Shown: positions 52,695 through 61,901, counted from the first letter of the stretch. The stretch is DNA of 64,000 bases from Photobacterium lutimaris (GCF_003025555.1 NZ_PYMH01000012.1:1-64000); one strand, 5' to 3'. Numbers and translations are program-made. The notes: generated by a model not told the origin, from the sequence alone.

Positions 52695-53534
52695 TTACTC
52701 GCCCCGCAACTGGGCCAGTGTCATCTCGCACACTTTGAGGACATCAACGGTCTCTTTCGCATCGTGAACTCTGATGATCTGTGCCCCTTTCATGACGGCG
52801 ATAACAGCGCAGGCAAGGCTACCGGCCAAACAATCGGCCGGCTCTTTATTTAATAATTTGAACACCATCGACTTTCTTGACATTCCAACCAACAGCGGGA
52901 GGCCAAAACGATGAAACTCATCAAGGTGAGCAAGTAACTGGTAATTATGCTCAAGGGTTTTGCCAAACCCATATCCAGGATCCAGCAACAACTGATCGCG
53001 GGGGATCCCGACTTGCTCACAGGCATGAATACGTTCAGCCAAAAAATCACCGACATCGGCGATAACATCTTGGTATGACGGCTGATGTTGCATTGTACGC
53101 GGTTGACCCTGCATGTGCATTACACAAATAGGGACACCGGCCTTCGCTGCCGCCCCCAGCGCTCCTGGCTCCCGCAGGGCGCGGACATCATTGATCAAAT
53201 CGGCCCCAGCCGTCACCGCCTCGCTCATCACCAGTGCCTTGCTGGTATCTATCGATATCCAGCAATCAAAGCGCTGGCGCAGGGCTTCAATTACCGGCAC
53301 GACTCGCTCAAGCTCTTGCTCAGCCGCCACTTCATCGGCACCCGGTCGGGTTGATTCACCACCGATATCCAGAATCGACGTGCCTGCAGCCAGCATCTCC
53401 TCAGCATGACGTAAGGCCGCGTCCATCCGGTTAAAGCGCCCGCCATCAGAAAAAGAGTCAGGGGTAACATTCAAAATCCCCATGGTATGGGGACGGGAAA
53501 GATCTAACGTTTTGGTTTTGCTCTTGAGGATCAC
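52695..53534 (-). CDS. folP: Dihydropteroate synthase
   Basis: 279 residues; joins p-aminobenzoate to dihydropterin pyrophosphate in folate synthesis (sulfonamide target). Motifs: MGILNVTPDSFSDGG, DIGGESTRPGA, WISIDTSKA, LINDVRAL, DPGYGFGKT, and IIRVHDAKET at the end. GTG start at 53534 with AGGAG upstream. 47 bases before glmM. Confidence 0.97.
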   Translation of the reverse strand: MILKSKTKTLDLSRPHTMGILNVTPDSFSDGGRFNRMDAALRHAEEMLAAGTSILDIGGESTRPGADEVAAEQELERVVPVIEALRQRFDCWISIDTSKALVMSEAVTAGADLINDVRALREPGALGAAAKAGVPICVMHMQGQPRTMQHQPSYQDVIADVGDFLAERIHACEQVGIPRDQLLLDPGYGFGKTLEHNYQLLAHLDEFHRFGLPLLVGMSRKSMVFKLLNKEPADCLAGSLACAVIAVMKGAQIIRVHDAKETVDVLKVCEMTLAQLRGE

Positions 53535-53570
53535 GTGTACCGCTCCTGAGGTATTCGGTGTTCTATATGC

Positions 53571-53600
53571 AAAAAAACCCCGAACTAAGTCGGGGTTTTT
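53571..53600 (-). terminator. Terminator between ftsH and folP
   Basis: CCCCGA / TCGGGG with a 6-base loop and T7 on the minus strand, just after the ftsH stop. folP-glmM therefore probably has its own promoter or relies on read-through. Confidence 0.85.
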
Positions 53601-53616
53601 GATTAGCTATCAACGA

Positions 53617-55593
53617 TTAGGCTTGTGGCTTATCGTCTTCTTTGTTCTGTACTGACTGAGTATCAGGTGCTTGCTCAGGTTGCGTTTCGGCTTTTGGCTC
53701 GGCCACCGCTTCCTCTTGCTCAGCAGGTTGCTCATCAGCGACAGCGTCAGCTTTCATGGTGTCGTCTTCGTTACCCCAGCCTTTTGGTGCTCGAATAACA
53801 GTCTTACGCTCCATCAGGTCATCAATTTGACCAGCATCAATCGTTTCGTACTTCATCAACGCATCTTTCATTGCGTGCATGATATCCATGTTTTGCTCTA
53901 GGATTTCACGTGCGCGCTCATAGTTGCGGTCAATAAGCGTACGAACTTCATTATCGATAAGCTTCGCCGTATCGTCTGACATGTGCTTGCTTTGCGTTAC
54001 TGAACGACCGAGGAATACCTCGCCTTCATCTTCCGCGTACAGCAATGGACCAAGCTTTTCAGAGAAGCCCCACTGAGTCACCATCTTACGGGCAATATCG
54101 GTAGCACGTTCGATATCGTTCGAAGCACCAGTCGATACTTTGTTAACACCGTAGATTAGCTCTTCAGCCAAACGACCACCGTACAAGCTTGAAATCATTG
54201 ACTCCAAGAATTCACGGGAATGGCTAACACGGTCTTGCTCAGGCAAGTACATGGTCACACCCAGCGCACGGCCACGAGGAATGATAGAAACCTTGTAGAC
54301 CGGATCGTGATCCGGCACCAAGCGACCGATAATCGCGTGGCCCGCTTCGTGGTATGCAGTCGATTCTTTCTGTTCGTTAGTCATCACCATTGACTTGCGC
54401 TCTGCGCCCATCATGATTTTGTCTTTCGCCAGTTCGAATTCCACCATTGATACAACGCGCTTGTTACCACGGGCAGCAAACAATGCCGCTTCGTTAACCA
54501 AGTTCGCTAGATCTGCACCCGAGAAGCCCGGCGTACCACGAGCGATAAGCTCAGGTTTAACATCACCGTCTAACGGTACTTTACGCATGTGAACTTTCAG
54601 GATTTGCTCACGACCACGTACATCTGGCAAGCCAACCACAACCTGGCGGTCGAAACGACCAGGACGCAATAGTGCAGGGTCCAGTACGTCAGGACGGTTA
54701 GTTGCGGCGATAACGATGATTCCTTCGTTACCTTCGAAACCATCCATTTCAACCAGCATCTGGTTCAGGGTTTGCTCACGCTCATCGTGACCACCGCCCA
54801 CACCAGCGCCACGCTGACGACCTACCGCATCAATTTCATCGATAAAGATGATACAAGGCGCGGCTTTTTTCGCTTGCTCGAACATGTCACGGACACGGGA
54901 TGCACCCACACCAACAAACATTTCAACGAAGTCAGAACCTGAAATAGTAAAGAATGGGACTTTCGCTTCACCGGCAATGGCTTTCGCCAACAGGGTTTTA
55001 CCTGTACCAGGAGGACCAACCATCAGGACACCTGTTGGGATCTTACCGCCCAGTTTCTGGAAGCGGCTTGGATCGCGCAGGTAATCCACCAATTCTTTCA
55101 CGTCTTCTTTGGCTTCATCACAACCCGCTACGTCAGCGAACGTTGTTTTGATCTGGTCTTCACTCATCATACGAGCCTTAGACTTACCGAACGACATGGC
55201 TCCTTTGCCACCTCCGCCCTGCATTTGGCGCATGAAGAAGATCCAGACACCGATGAGCAAGAGCATCGGGAACCAGGATATAAAGATTGAGGCCAGTAGG
55301 CTTGGCTCCTCAGGCGGAGTTCCCATGACCTTTACGTTAGCGTTAATAAGATCGTCTAACAGCTTTTGGTCGTTAACGACAGGCAGATAAGTGACGTATC
55401 GCGTGTTATCACGTTTGAATACGGTAATTTCACGATCATTGAATCGCACTTCCCTTATCTGATCCTGACCGATTTCACGGACAAAGGTTGTATAGTCGAC
55501 TTGACGGCCAGCACTATCACCGGGACCGAAACTCTGAAAAACAGACATCAGAACCACAGCGATGACCAACCACAAAATCAAGTTTTTTGCCAT
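53617..55593 (-). CDS. ftsH: ATP-dependent zinc metalloprotease FtsH
   Basis: 658 residues; inner-membrane AAA protease for sigma-32, LpxC and misassembled membrane proteins. Two membrane segments (about 3-22 and 95-117) enclose a periplasmic domain; then Walker A GPPGTGKT, Walker B FIDEID, SRH (RPDVLDPALLRPGRFDR), zinc motif HEAGH, and an acidic Gln/Pro-rich C-terminal tail. Start placed at ATG 55593 (MAKNLILWLVIAV, as in E. coli); a TTG three codons earlier is possible. Confidence 0.97.
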   Translation of the reverse strand: MAKNLILWLVIAVVLMSVFQSFGPGDSAGRQVDYTTFVREIGQDQIREVRFNDREITVFKRDNTRYVTYLPVVNDQKLLDDLINANVKVMGTPPEEPSLLASIFISWFPMLLLIGVWIFFMRQMQGGGGKGAMSFGKSKARMMSEDQIKTTFADVAGCDEAKEDVKELVDYLRDPSRFQKLGGKIPTGVLMVGPPGTGKTLLAKAIAGEAKVPFFTISGSDFVEMFVGVGASRVRDMFEQAKKAAPCIIFIDEIDAVGRQRGAGVGGGHDEREQTLNQMLVEMDGFEGNEGIIVIAATNRPDVLDPALLRPGRFDRQVVVGLPDVRGREQILKVHMRKVPLDGDVKPELIARGTPGFSGADLANLVNEAALFAARGNKRVVSMVEFELAKDKIMMGAERKSMVMTNEQKESTAYHEAGHAIIGRLVPDHDPVYKVSIIPRGRALGVTMYLPEQDRVSHSREFLESMISSLYGGRLAEELIYGVNKVSTGASNDIERATDIARKMVTQWGFSEKLGPLLYAEDEGEVFLGRSVTQSKHMSDDTAKLIDNEVRTLIDRNYERAREILEQNMDIMHAMKDALMKYETIDAGQIDDLMERKTVIRAPKGWGNEDDTMKADAVADEQPAEQEEAVAEPKAETQPEQAPDTQSVQNKEDDKPQA

Positions 55594-55642
55594 GTCACTC
55601 AAGGTGTTAACCTCGCGATAACTAATAGATGAATTTAGGGTA

Positions 55643-56272
55643 CTACAGTTTGTAACCTGTAGCTACAATATATACCTCACGAGAACGATCTCGTGATGAA
55701 TCTGGCTTTCGTATTTTGACTGCCTTGAACATACTACGCACTTCTGCCAGATATTGGTCAAAGCCTTCACCTTGGAAAACTTTTACCGCAAAGCTGCCAT
55801 CGGGTGCAAGTACTTGTCGACACATATCTAATGCTAGTTCAACAAGATACATAGCTCTAGGCTGATCTGATGCCAAGTTGCCACTCATGTTCGGTGCCAT
55901 GTCCGATAACACGACATCAACCATGTCCGGCTGGATACGCTCAAGTAACGCATCCAATACTGTCTCCTCTCGAAAATCCCCCTGCAAGAAACTCACGCCA
56001 GGCAGCGAATCCATTGGCAAGATGTCACAGGCAATCACCTGCCCTTCATCACCAACAACCTCTGCCGCATACTGTGACCACCCACCAGGAGCCGCACCCA
56101 AGTCAACCACAGTCATACCGGGTTTCAGGAGCTTGTCTTTGTTTTGAATTTCTTCGATTTTGAAAATCGCGCGAGAGCGATAGCCCTTCTTTTGAGCTTC
56201 TAGAACATATTTGTCGTCAAAATGTTCCTTCAGCCATCGGCCTGAACTGCCCGAATGTTTTTTCTTACTCAT
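55643..56272 (-). CDS. rlmE: 23S rRNA 2'-O-methyltransferase RlmE (FtsJ)
   Basis: 209 residues; methylates U2552 of 23S rRNA. SAM site DLGAAPGGWSQYA; catalytic K-D-K-E residues in RAIFKIEE, VLSDMAPNMSG, AVKVFQG and SREVYIV. Upstream of ftsH, separated by about 50 bases; divergent from yhbY as in E. coli. Confidence 0.97.
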   Translation of the reverse strand: MSKKKHSGSSGRWLKEHFDDKYVLEAQKKGYRSRAIFKIEEIQNKDKLLKPGMTVVDLGAAPGGWSQYAAEVVGDEGQVIACDILPMDSLPGVSFLQGDFREETVLDALLERIQPDMVDVVLSDMAPNMSGNLASDQPRAMYLVELALDMCRQVLAPDGSFAVKVFQGEGFDQYLAEVRSMFKAVKIRKPDSSRDRSREVYIVATGYKL

Positions 56273-56410
56273 GATTTACCTAATGAGTTTGGGTACTTAT
56301 CAAGTATACTCAGCAACACCACAAATGGCGTATACTAAACAAATTAGTCATCTAGACTATATGGCGTTAGAATACGCGGTTTTCAACCCTAATTTAATAA
56401 TAGAGCCGAC

Positions 56411-56707
56411 ATGAATCTAAGCACCAAGCAGAAGCAATACCTTAAAGGTCTTGCCCACAACCTAAAGCCTGTTGTCCTAATGGGCGCAAATGGCCTGACT
56501 GAAGCCGTGATTGCCGAGATTGAACTGGCACTTAACCATCACGAGCTTATCAAGGTTAAAGTGGCTGCTGAAGAGCGCGAGACTAAGGTTTTGATCGTTG
56601 ACGCAATTGTTCGCGAAACCAAGGCAGAGAAAGTCCAGGTGATTGGTAAGACGCTGGTACTATACCGCCAGAGCGAAGAGCGTAAGATCGAGCTTCCGCG
56701 CAAATAA
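56411..56707 (+). CDS. yhbY: CRS1-YhbY (CRM) domain RNA-binding protein
   Basis: 98 residues, standard length; binds pre-50S particles. Pattern: LSTKQKQYLKGLAHNLKPVV, MGANGLTEAVIAEIELAL, HELIKVKVAAEERE, QVIGKTLVLYRQS. Divergent from rlmE. Confidence 0.95.
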   Translation: MNLSTKQKQYLKGLAHNLKPVVLMGANGLTEAVIAEIELALNHHELIKVKVAAEERETKVLIVDAIVRETKAEKVQVIGKTLVLYRQSEERKIELPRK

Positions 56708-56733
56708 AAAAGGCCGCCGCTGCGGCCTTTTTT
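56706..56733. terminator. Bidirectional terminator between yhbY and greA
   Basis: AAAAAAGGCCGC / GCGGCCTTTTTT with loop CGCT; strong in both directions. Confidence 0.92.
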
Positions 56734-56803
56734 ATGTCTGTATCATGGCACGGAATGCCATGATCCATTCTTTGGTGATACATTTAATAACAATTTAATG
56801 GGA

Positions 56804-57277
56804 TTAAATGTAAGCGACTTCCGCAATTTCAAACTCACGCGTGCCACCCGGCGTGGTGATGGTCACTTCGTCATCCTGCATCTTACCGATAAGGCCACGG
56901 GCAATCGGCGAGTTCACAGAAATACGACCCGCTTTGATATCCGCCTCATCGTCACCCACGATCTGGTAAGTCACTTCTTCTTCAGTATCCACGTCAATCA
57001 GGCTTACCGTCGTGCCGAAAATCACTTTGCCAGTGTTCTGCATCTTGGTCACGTCGATGACTTGAGATACAGACAGCTTGTACTCGATATCACGGATTTG
57101 TGCTTCACAGATACCTTGCTCTTCACGGGCGGCATGATATTCAGCATTCTCTTTCAAATCACCCAATTCACGGGCTTCACCAATGGCCTGTGAAATGATC
57201 GGGCGACGCTTCATTAGTACTTCCAGCTCTTCGCGTAGCAGCTTCTCGCCGCGTACCGTCATTGGAATCTTATCCAT
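56804..57277 (-). CDS. greA: Transcription elongation factor GreA
   Basis: 157 residues; enters the RNA polymerase channel and stimulates transcript cleavage after backtracking. N-terminal coiled coil with the acidic tip (ARELGDLKENAEYHAAREEQ), C-terminal domain with VTYQIVGDDEADIKAG and ISVNSPIARGLIGK. Start at 57277 (MDKIPMTVRGEKLL) by family length; the frame is open 15 codons further. Confidence 0.96.
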   Translation of the reverse strand: MDKIPMTVRGEKLLREELEVLMKRRPIISQAIGEARELGDLKENAEYHAAREEQGICEAQIRDIEYKLSVSQVIDVTKMQNTGKVIFGTTVSLIDVDTEEEVTYQIVGDDEADIKAGRISVNSPIARGLIGKMQDDEVTITTPGGTREFEIAEVAYI

Positions 57278-57799
57278 AACTCTTATTACCTCAACGCCCG
57301 TATAGCCACTGCTATTAGGCAAAACAAAGCCAGTCCGACAGGTTGGTCGAACTCAGCGATTACTAATGGGAACACTTCATTCTAAACAAAGATGCCCAAG
57401 AGATCATCCTGTTCATTGAGCGGCATACTTTGCATGACAGGCGCTACCCTGCACACGCTAAATCATAAAAACGTCATAATCCATACGCCTAACGCATAGC
57501 GATTATTTTTTATGCGCTGGGGATCACAAATTCACGCAATAGAACAATTATCCCAAGCTAAAAAAACAAGCATCAAAGCCTAAAAATAACTAAAAAACAC
57601 CCCTACAACCGAACTTTATCGATCACAACTAACCACCTGATATATAGCGAAATAAACACCACAAAAAGCACAGAACCGATTGAAATAAAGTATTTTTCAG
57701 TTTTTTTTACTAACAGATCGGGCCAGAGACCAGTAAAAAGAACACCATGCATTTAGCATTGATATGCATACAACAAAATAATTCCAAAAGGATTCGACA
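57278..57799. promoter_or_regulatory. Long control region between greA and porin gene
   Basis: 522 non-coding bases, very A/T-rich. TAAAA-ATAAC-TAAAA at 57581-57595 fits the ToxR recognition pattern TNAAA-N5-TNAAA, and ToxR activates ompU in Vibrio, but in such A-rich DNA this may be chance. ATGCAT occurs twice (57748 and 57764). AAAGGA precedes the porin ATG. Confidence 0.35.
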
Positions 57800-58756
57800 A
57801 TGAACAAGAAACTGATTGCTCTAGCAGTAGCAGCAGCATCTATCTCTTCTGTAGCAACAGCAGCGGAAGTTTACTCTGACGAAACATCTAGCCTAGCAGT
57901 AGGCGGTCGTTTTGAAGCTCGCGCCGTTCTACAAGATGGTGACGTTACAGACGCATCACGTGTTCGTGTAAACATCGCTGGTAAAACAGACATCACTGAC
58001 ACTGTATACGCGCTAGGTTTCTACGAAGCTGAATACACTGACAAAAACGATGCAGACAAAGTAAACAACCGTCACATCAACGCAGGTATCGGCGGTGACT
58101 TCGGTCAGGTTCGTTACGGTAAGACTGACGGCTCTCTAGGCATGCTAACTGACTTCACAGATATCATGTCTTTCCACGGTAACGGTGCTGGTGGTAAAAT
58201 CGCAGCTGCTGACCGTACGTCTAACAACCTAGCATACGTGGGTTCTTTTGACATCGCAGGCGACAACCTGACTGTTAAAGCTAACTACGTATTCGACGAC
58301 GGTGCAGATGACGCAGGTTACTCTGCTGGTGCAATCTACGCACTAGACATGGGCCTAGCGTTCGGTGCTGGTTACGGCGAGCAAGATCTAGACGCAAATA
58401 CAACTGCTAAGCAGGCATTCGGTTCTATCTCGTACACCTTCGGCGACTTCTACGTAGCGGGTCTATACCAAGACGCACGTAATGCTACTGAAAACTCTGA
58501 TAAAGAGCTTGTTAAAGAATCTCGTGGCTACGAATTCGCTGCAGCTTACACCTACGGCAAGACTGTATTCTCTGGTACTTACAACTACCTAGAAGATACA
58601 AACGCATCTGGCTCTAACGCTGATCTAGTTGATGCGTTCGCAATCGATGCAACTCACTACTTCAACAAGAACTTCCGCTCTTACGCATCTTACCAGTTCA
58701 ACCAGATCTCTGGTGCTGACGATCAGTTCGTTCTTGGTGCACGTTACGACTTCTAA
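57800..58756 (+). CDS. Outer-membrane porin, OmpU-like
   Basis: 318 residues; trimeric general diffusion porin. A signal peptide (MNKKLIALAVAAASIS, cleavage probably after TATA near 21) precedes a 16-strand-type barrel with alternating residues and conserved QVRYGKTDGSLG and YAIDATHY-like strands. The protein ends in ...GARYDF with the C-terminal Phe required by the BAM machine. Position between greA and dacB equals V. cholerae ompU (VC0633). Codon use is strongly biased (many CTA, GCA, GGT), as for a highly expressed gene. The exact porin name differs between genera. Confidence 0.9.
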   Translation: MNKKLIALAVAAASISSVATAAEVYSDETSSLAVGGRFEARAVLQDGDVTDASRVRVNIAGKTDITDTVYALGFYEAEYTDKNDADKVNNRHINAGIGGDFGQVRYGKTDGSLGMLTDFTDIMSFHGNGAGGKIAAADRTSNNLAYVGSFDIAGDNLTVKANYVFDDGADDAGYSAGAIYALDMGLAFGAGYGEQDLDANTTAKQAFGSISYTFGDFYVAGLYQDARNATENSDKELVKESRGYEFAAAYTYGKTVFSGTYNYLEDTNASGSNADLVDAFAIDATHYFNKNFRSYASYQFNQISGADDQFVLGARYDF

Positions 58757-58793
58757 TCCTATTTGGATGTAGAGCGCTAACATAGCCTTTTCT

Positions 58794-58823
58794 AAACACC
58801 GGCCTTCTGGCCGGTGTTTTTTT
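58794..58823 (+). terminator. Porin gene terminator
   Basis: AAACACCGGCC / GGCCGGTGTTT with loop TTCT and a T run, 38 bases after the stop. Confidence 0.92.
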
Positions 58824-58991
58824 ATCTCTGCCATCTCTCTTATTAGAGCCTTTTATCTCCCGCTCCAACCAGCTTGCCTATCTCTGACTTTTTATCTGCT
58901 CCATATTGTTTATCATGAGCGTAATGATATTCAAAGATTCATATTCGGAATCTAATGTTCAAACTCACCGTTCAGAAACTAGGGCCTACAG

Positions 58992-60455
58992 ATGCATCTG
59001 CCATTTCGTCTTTTGCTTATTAGCGTCACTCTATCGCTGTTTTCCCAGCAGGCAGCAGCCAATCCGGCGGACTCCGATCCCGTACCGACGGTCTCCCCTT
59101 CTTTTCAGCCGGATTACCGAGCGCTGCCCGCCGGCCACGATACCGCTTTGCTCGTGGCGGAAGCCAATAGCGGCAAGGTGATTTACGCACAGCGTGAGCA
59201 CCAATACCAACCGCCGGCCAGCATCCAAAAAATGGTCACGGCCTTGGCTGCGCGACTTTACCTAGGCAAGGACTACCGCTTTGAAACGAGGCTGGAGCAA
59301 CATGGCGATGATATCGTCCTGCGTTTCAGTGGTGACCCAGCACTGTCACGCCTACAGCTCTCAGCGCTGCTGGGTAAACTCAAAGCCCATACGGGCAAAA
59401 CCATCAAAGGTGATCTGCTGCTTAACGGCAGCCAATTCAGCGGCTACGAACATGCACCTGGCTGGCCATGGGATATTCTGGGGGTATGTTACAGCGCACC
59501 ATCGAGCAGCCTGAGCCTTGAGCACAACTGCGTACAGGGTGCTTTGTACAGTAACCGTGGGATCGGTGAAAAAACGCGGGTCAATATTCCCAGCCACCAA
59601 CCGCTGAAAGTCACGACCGATGCGCGGGTGACGACCAAGGAAGAGCAAAAAACGAGCCACTGCGATCTTGAACTGGTTGATAAAGGACATAACCACTATC
59701 ACTTGAGCGGCTGTCTTGTTCAACGCGACAAACCGCTACCGCTCAATTTTGCCGTACAAGACACCGAGGCCTACATCAGCCAAGTGATCACGGCTGAATT
59801 AAAACGTCTCGGGATCAAGCTAGAAGGCACAATTAAGCGAGATGACAACGCCTCTGACACCAAGGGCAAGGCCATTGCGACCCACCACTCAGCCCCGCTG
59901 AGTACATTGCTCGACCACATGGTCAAGGAATCCGATAACCTGTACGCCGACAATATTGCCAAAACCTTAGGGACTCTGTATTTCAGCCAGCCGGGCAGTT
60001 TTGCCAACGCCAGCAAGGCTATCAAAGCCATCTTGAAAGATAAGGCCAATATCGACCTAGAGCGGGCCATACTGGTCGATGGTTCAGGCCTGTCGCGCAA
60101 CAACCGCATGACCGCGAGCCAAATGATGGAAGTGATCACTTACATTTACCGGCATAACGATGAACTCAGCCTTCTTACCACCATGCCCGTCAGCGGCCAG
60201 AGCGGTACCCTGCGTTATCGCCAGAGTGTGCGCCAGCAGCCTTTGCAGGGAAAGATCCGCGCCAAAAGCGGCTCACTGTACGGTAGCTATAACCTCGCCG
60301 GAATGCTCCAAACACAATCCGGCAACACCTTGCTGTTTGTCCAGATGGTGAGTAACTACTTCCCGCCCGAGCGGGATGACAGCCTACCCGCTATCGCTCC
60401 GCCAATTGAGACCTTCGAGCGCAGGCTGTACCAAGGGTTATACAAGCAGTACTAG
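58992..60455 (+). CDS. dacB: D-alanyl-D-alanine carboxypeptidase/endopeptidase (PBP4)
   Basis: 487 residues; periplasmic class C penicillin-binding protein that trims pentapeptides and cuts cross-links. Signal peptide FRLLLISVTLSLFSQQAAA. Active-site motifs all present: S-x-x-K in PASIQKMV, S-D-N in VKESDNLYADN, and K-S-G in IRAKSGSLYGS; a large insert (about 90-270) after the first motif is typical of PBP4. Monocistronic. Confidence 0.95.
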   Translation: MHLPFRLLLISVTLSLFSQQAAANPADSDPVPTVSPSFQPDYRALPAGHDTALLVAEANSGKVIYAQREHQYQPPASIQKMVTALAARLYLGKDYRFETRLEQHGDDIVLRFSGDPALSRLQLSALLGKLKAHTGKTIKGDLLLNGSQFSGYEHAPGWPWDILGVCYSAPSSSLSLEHNCVQGALYSNRGIGEKTRVNIPSHQPLKVTTDARVTTKEEQKTSHCDLELVDKGHNHYHLSGCLVQRDKPLPLNFAVQDTEAYISQVITAELKRLGIKLEGTIKRDDNASDTKGKAIATHHSAPLSTLLDHMVKESDNLYADNIAKTLGTLYFSQPGSFANASKAIKAILKDKANIDLERAILVDGSGLSRNNRMTASQMMEVITYIYRHNDELSLLTTMPVSGQSGTLRYRQSVRQQPLQGKIRAKSGSLYGSYNLAGMLQTQSGNTLLFVQMVSNYFPPERDDSLPAIAPPIETFERRLYQGLYKQY

Positions 60456-60472
60456 ACTGGCCATACAGAAAC

Positions 60473-60506
60473 AAAAAAGCGAGTGGCCACTGCCACTCGC
60501 TTTTTT
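60473..60506. terminator. Bidirectional terminator between dacB and mgtE
   Basis: Fifteen-bp stem AAAAAAGCGAGTGGC / GCCACTCGCTTTTTT with loop CACT; serves convergent genes. Confidence 0.93.
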
Positions 60507-60533
60507 ATATGCAAAGATTGAAAGCAACTTGGA

Positions 60534-61388
60534 TTAGGAGAGCGCTAGGAATGCATTGACCGTCTTGAAGTAGATGATCATACCGGTGATATCGACGACG
60601 GATGCCAATACCGGGCTTACCAGCACGGCAGGATCGAGCTTAACGGCACGGGCTATCATCGGTAGCACTCCACCCACCGTTGTCGAGAGGACAACCTGCA
60701 ACGAGATCGCGACCCCAATAGCCATCGAGATATCCATCAGCTCCATACCAATAGGTAGTGACGAGCCGTCACTGAACATCATCACTCGGCCCATAATAAC
60801 CGCAGCCAATACACCCGCGATCACCAACGCGACTCGGAATTCCTTCCACATGACCTTAACCCAATCCCGGCACCGGATCTCTTCCATTGCCAGGGCCCTG
60901 ACGACCAAGGTCGCCGCCTGAGATCCGGTGTTACCACCGGCAGCCGCAATCACTGGCATATACACCGCCAGTAGCACCAGTTGGCTCAGGGTATCTTCGT
61001 AGTGAGAGATGATAAGACCCGAAACGATGCCCAGCAACGCCAAGCCAACAATCCAGCCAATGCGCTCGCGCACGTGGCTAAATACGCTGTTTTGTAGATA
61101 GTGGCCCGCAGGCTCCGCTTCCGAGCAAATCAAGCCAAGGCCGTTTGCCAGGTGGCGCATGCACACTTCTTCATCCATTTCATCAAGCAGATCCAGCAGG
61201 GTCTGTACATGACGCAATGGGATTTCATGTAAAATAACAATCGCTTCTGAAATAGGCATTTTGATCAACAGTTTGGCCTGCTCATCAATGTCATATTTCA
61301 AAAACGCGTTGCGTACGGCCAGAACATCGTTCTCAGCCAAGTTTTCGTTTACTAGCACAGCATCTGCTGCACAGTTCATTACCGCCAT
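60534..61388 (-). CDS. Short MgtE-type Mg2+ transporter lacking CBS domains
   Basis: 284 residues against about 450 for ordinary MgtE. Residues about 30-75 keep a piece of the cytosolic helical N domain (ISEAIVILHEIPLRHVQTLLDLLDEMDE); the pair of CBS domains, which in MgtE sense cytosolic Mg2+ and close the pore, is missing. Residues about 110-284 are the five-helix pore with PVIAAAGGNTGSQAATLVVRAL and the final SPVLASVVDITGMIIYF including the pore Asp. GGGAG precedes the ATG. It may be constitutively open or gated otherwise; the regulated leader upstream may take over control. Preceded by carB on the same strand. Confidence 0.85.
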   Translation of the reverse strand: MAVMNCAADAVLVNENLAENDVLAVRNAFLKYDIDEQAKLLIKMPISEAIVILHEIPLRHVQTLLDLLDEMDEEVCMRHLANGLGLICSEAEPAGHYLQNSVFSHVRERIGWIVGLALLGIVSGLIISHYEDTLSQLVLLAVYMPVIAAAGGNTGSQAATLVVRALAMEEIRCRDWVKVMWKEFRVALVIAGVLAAVIMGRVMMFSDGSSLPIGMELMDISMAIGVAISLQVVLSTTVGGVLPMIARAVKLDPAVLVSPVLASVVDITGMIIYFKTVNAFLALS

Positions 61389-61616
61389 GGCGAATCTCCC
61401 GATTAGCTAGGTAACGGCAACGACCACCAGAATACGCCATAACACGGCAGGAATGTGCTAGTCCCTGTCTGTAAGAGCCTGTTTAATAGCTAATAGCAGA
61501 CAGCAAAAAGCCTGTCATTCACCACACATTGGCGAGATTCTATATTGAGATAATGGCTGGGAAAACCGAGGAAAAGTGTGCTTGAAAAGGGTCATCATAA
61601 GATGAGAAAACAGACT
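61389..61616 (-). other. Distal part of the mgtE leader
   Basis: About 230 untranslated bases between the attenuator-like hairpin and mgtE. No second gene or strong hairpin was recognised. Confidence 0.4.
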
Positions 61617-61643
61617 ATTCCGAACCTGAGGGTAGTTCGGAAT
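61617..61643 (-). terminator. Terminator-like hairpin in the mgtE leader
   Basis: ATTCCGAAC / GTTCGGAAT, nine perfect pairs with a 9-base loop, followed on the minus strand by AGTCTGTTTTCTC. The broken T run suggests a conditional rather than absolute stop. Confidence 0.6.
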
Positions 61644-61647
61644 TATA

Positions 61648-61725
61648 GGAGACCGATACCATTAACAGGTTTGATTTTCCACCTTCATACTCGGGGGATG
61701 GTCGGTATCGTTCATCTAAGTCTCC
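61648..61725 (-). promoter_or_regulatory. Mutually exclusive stems around the mgtE leader ORF
   Basis: The downstream arm GGTATCGGTCTCC (61660-61648) can pair with CGATACC (61710-61704) and, continuing, with GGAGAC (61725-61720). GGAGAC is the ribosome-binding site of the mini-ORF, and its ATG then sits in the bulge. A second CGATAC earlier in the leader offers another partner. Ribosome position on the mini-ORF would decide which stem forms. Confidence 0.6.
61662..61715 (-). CDS. Leader mini-ORF upstream of mgtE (17 codons)
   Basis: Encodes MNDTDHPPSMKVENQTC. GGAG lies six bases before the ATG, ideal spacing. Acidic residues (D3, D5) and consecutive prolines (P7, P8) so close to the start resemble MgtL of the enterobacterial mgtA leader (EPDP motif), where such nascent chains destabilise ribosomes when Mg2+ is low. 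The function as a Mg2+ sensor is inferred; I know of no description of this leader. Confidence 0.6.
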   Translation of the reverse strand: MNDTDHPPSMKVENQTC

Positions 61726-61757
61726 AAAAAATAAGTATCGCTTATGCGACGCGGCTA

Positions 61758-61785
61758 ATTGTACGCGCTTCAGTAGGGGTTGCAA
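61758..61785 (-). promoter_or_regulatory. Sigma-70 promoter of the mgtE leader transcript
   Basis: Minus strand TTGCAA-16 bases-TACAAT, start point near 61751, about 35 bases before the mini-ORF and 360 before mgtE. It lies after the carB terminator, so mgtE has its own transcript. Confidence 0.7.
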
Positions 61786-61901
61786 GGAGATTTTAAACCA
61801 CAATTGACACAAATTATTAATGGCATCACAGTTATTCAACACCATGACATTATGGTTAATTCTGCTTTGCTGAGAGCCGCATATGGCTCTCTATTGGGCA
61901 T

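Noticed and set aside
57581..57595. ToxR box as a firm feature
   Set aside because: The pattern TNAAA-N5-TNAAA is easily met in this A-rich stretch; only one clear pair is seen, so it is mentioned but not claimed.
61617..61785. M-box (ykoK) Mg2+ riboswitch in the mgtE leader
   Set aside because: None of the conserved M-box sequence blocks is recognisable; the layout with a translated mini-ORF fits an mgtL-type attenuator better.
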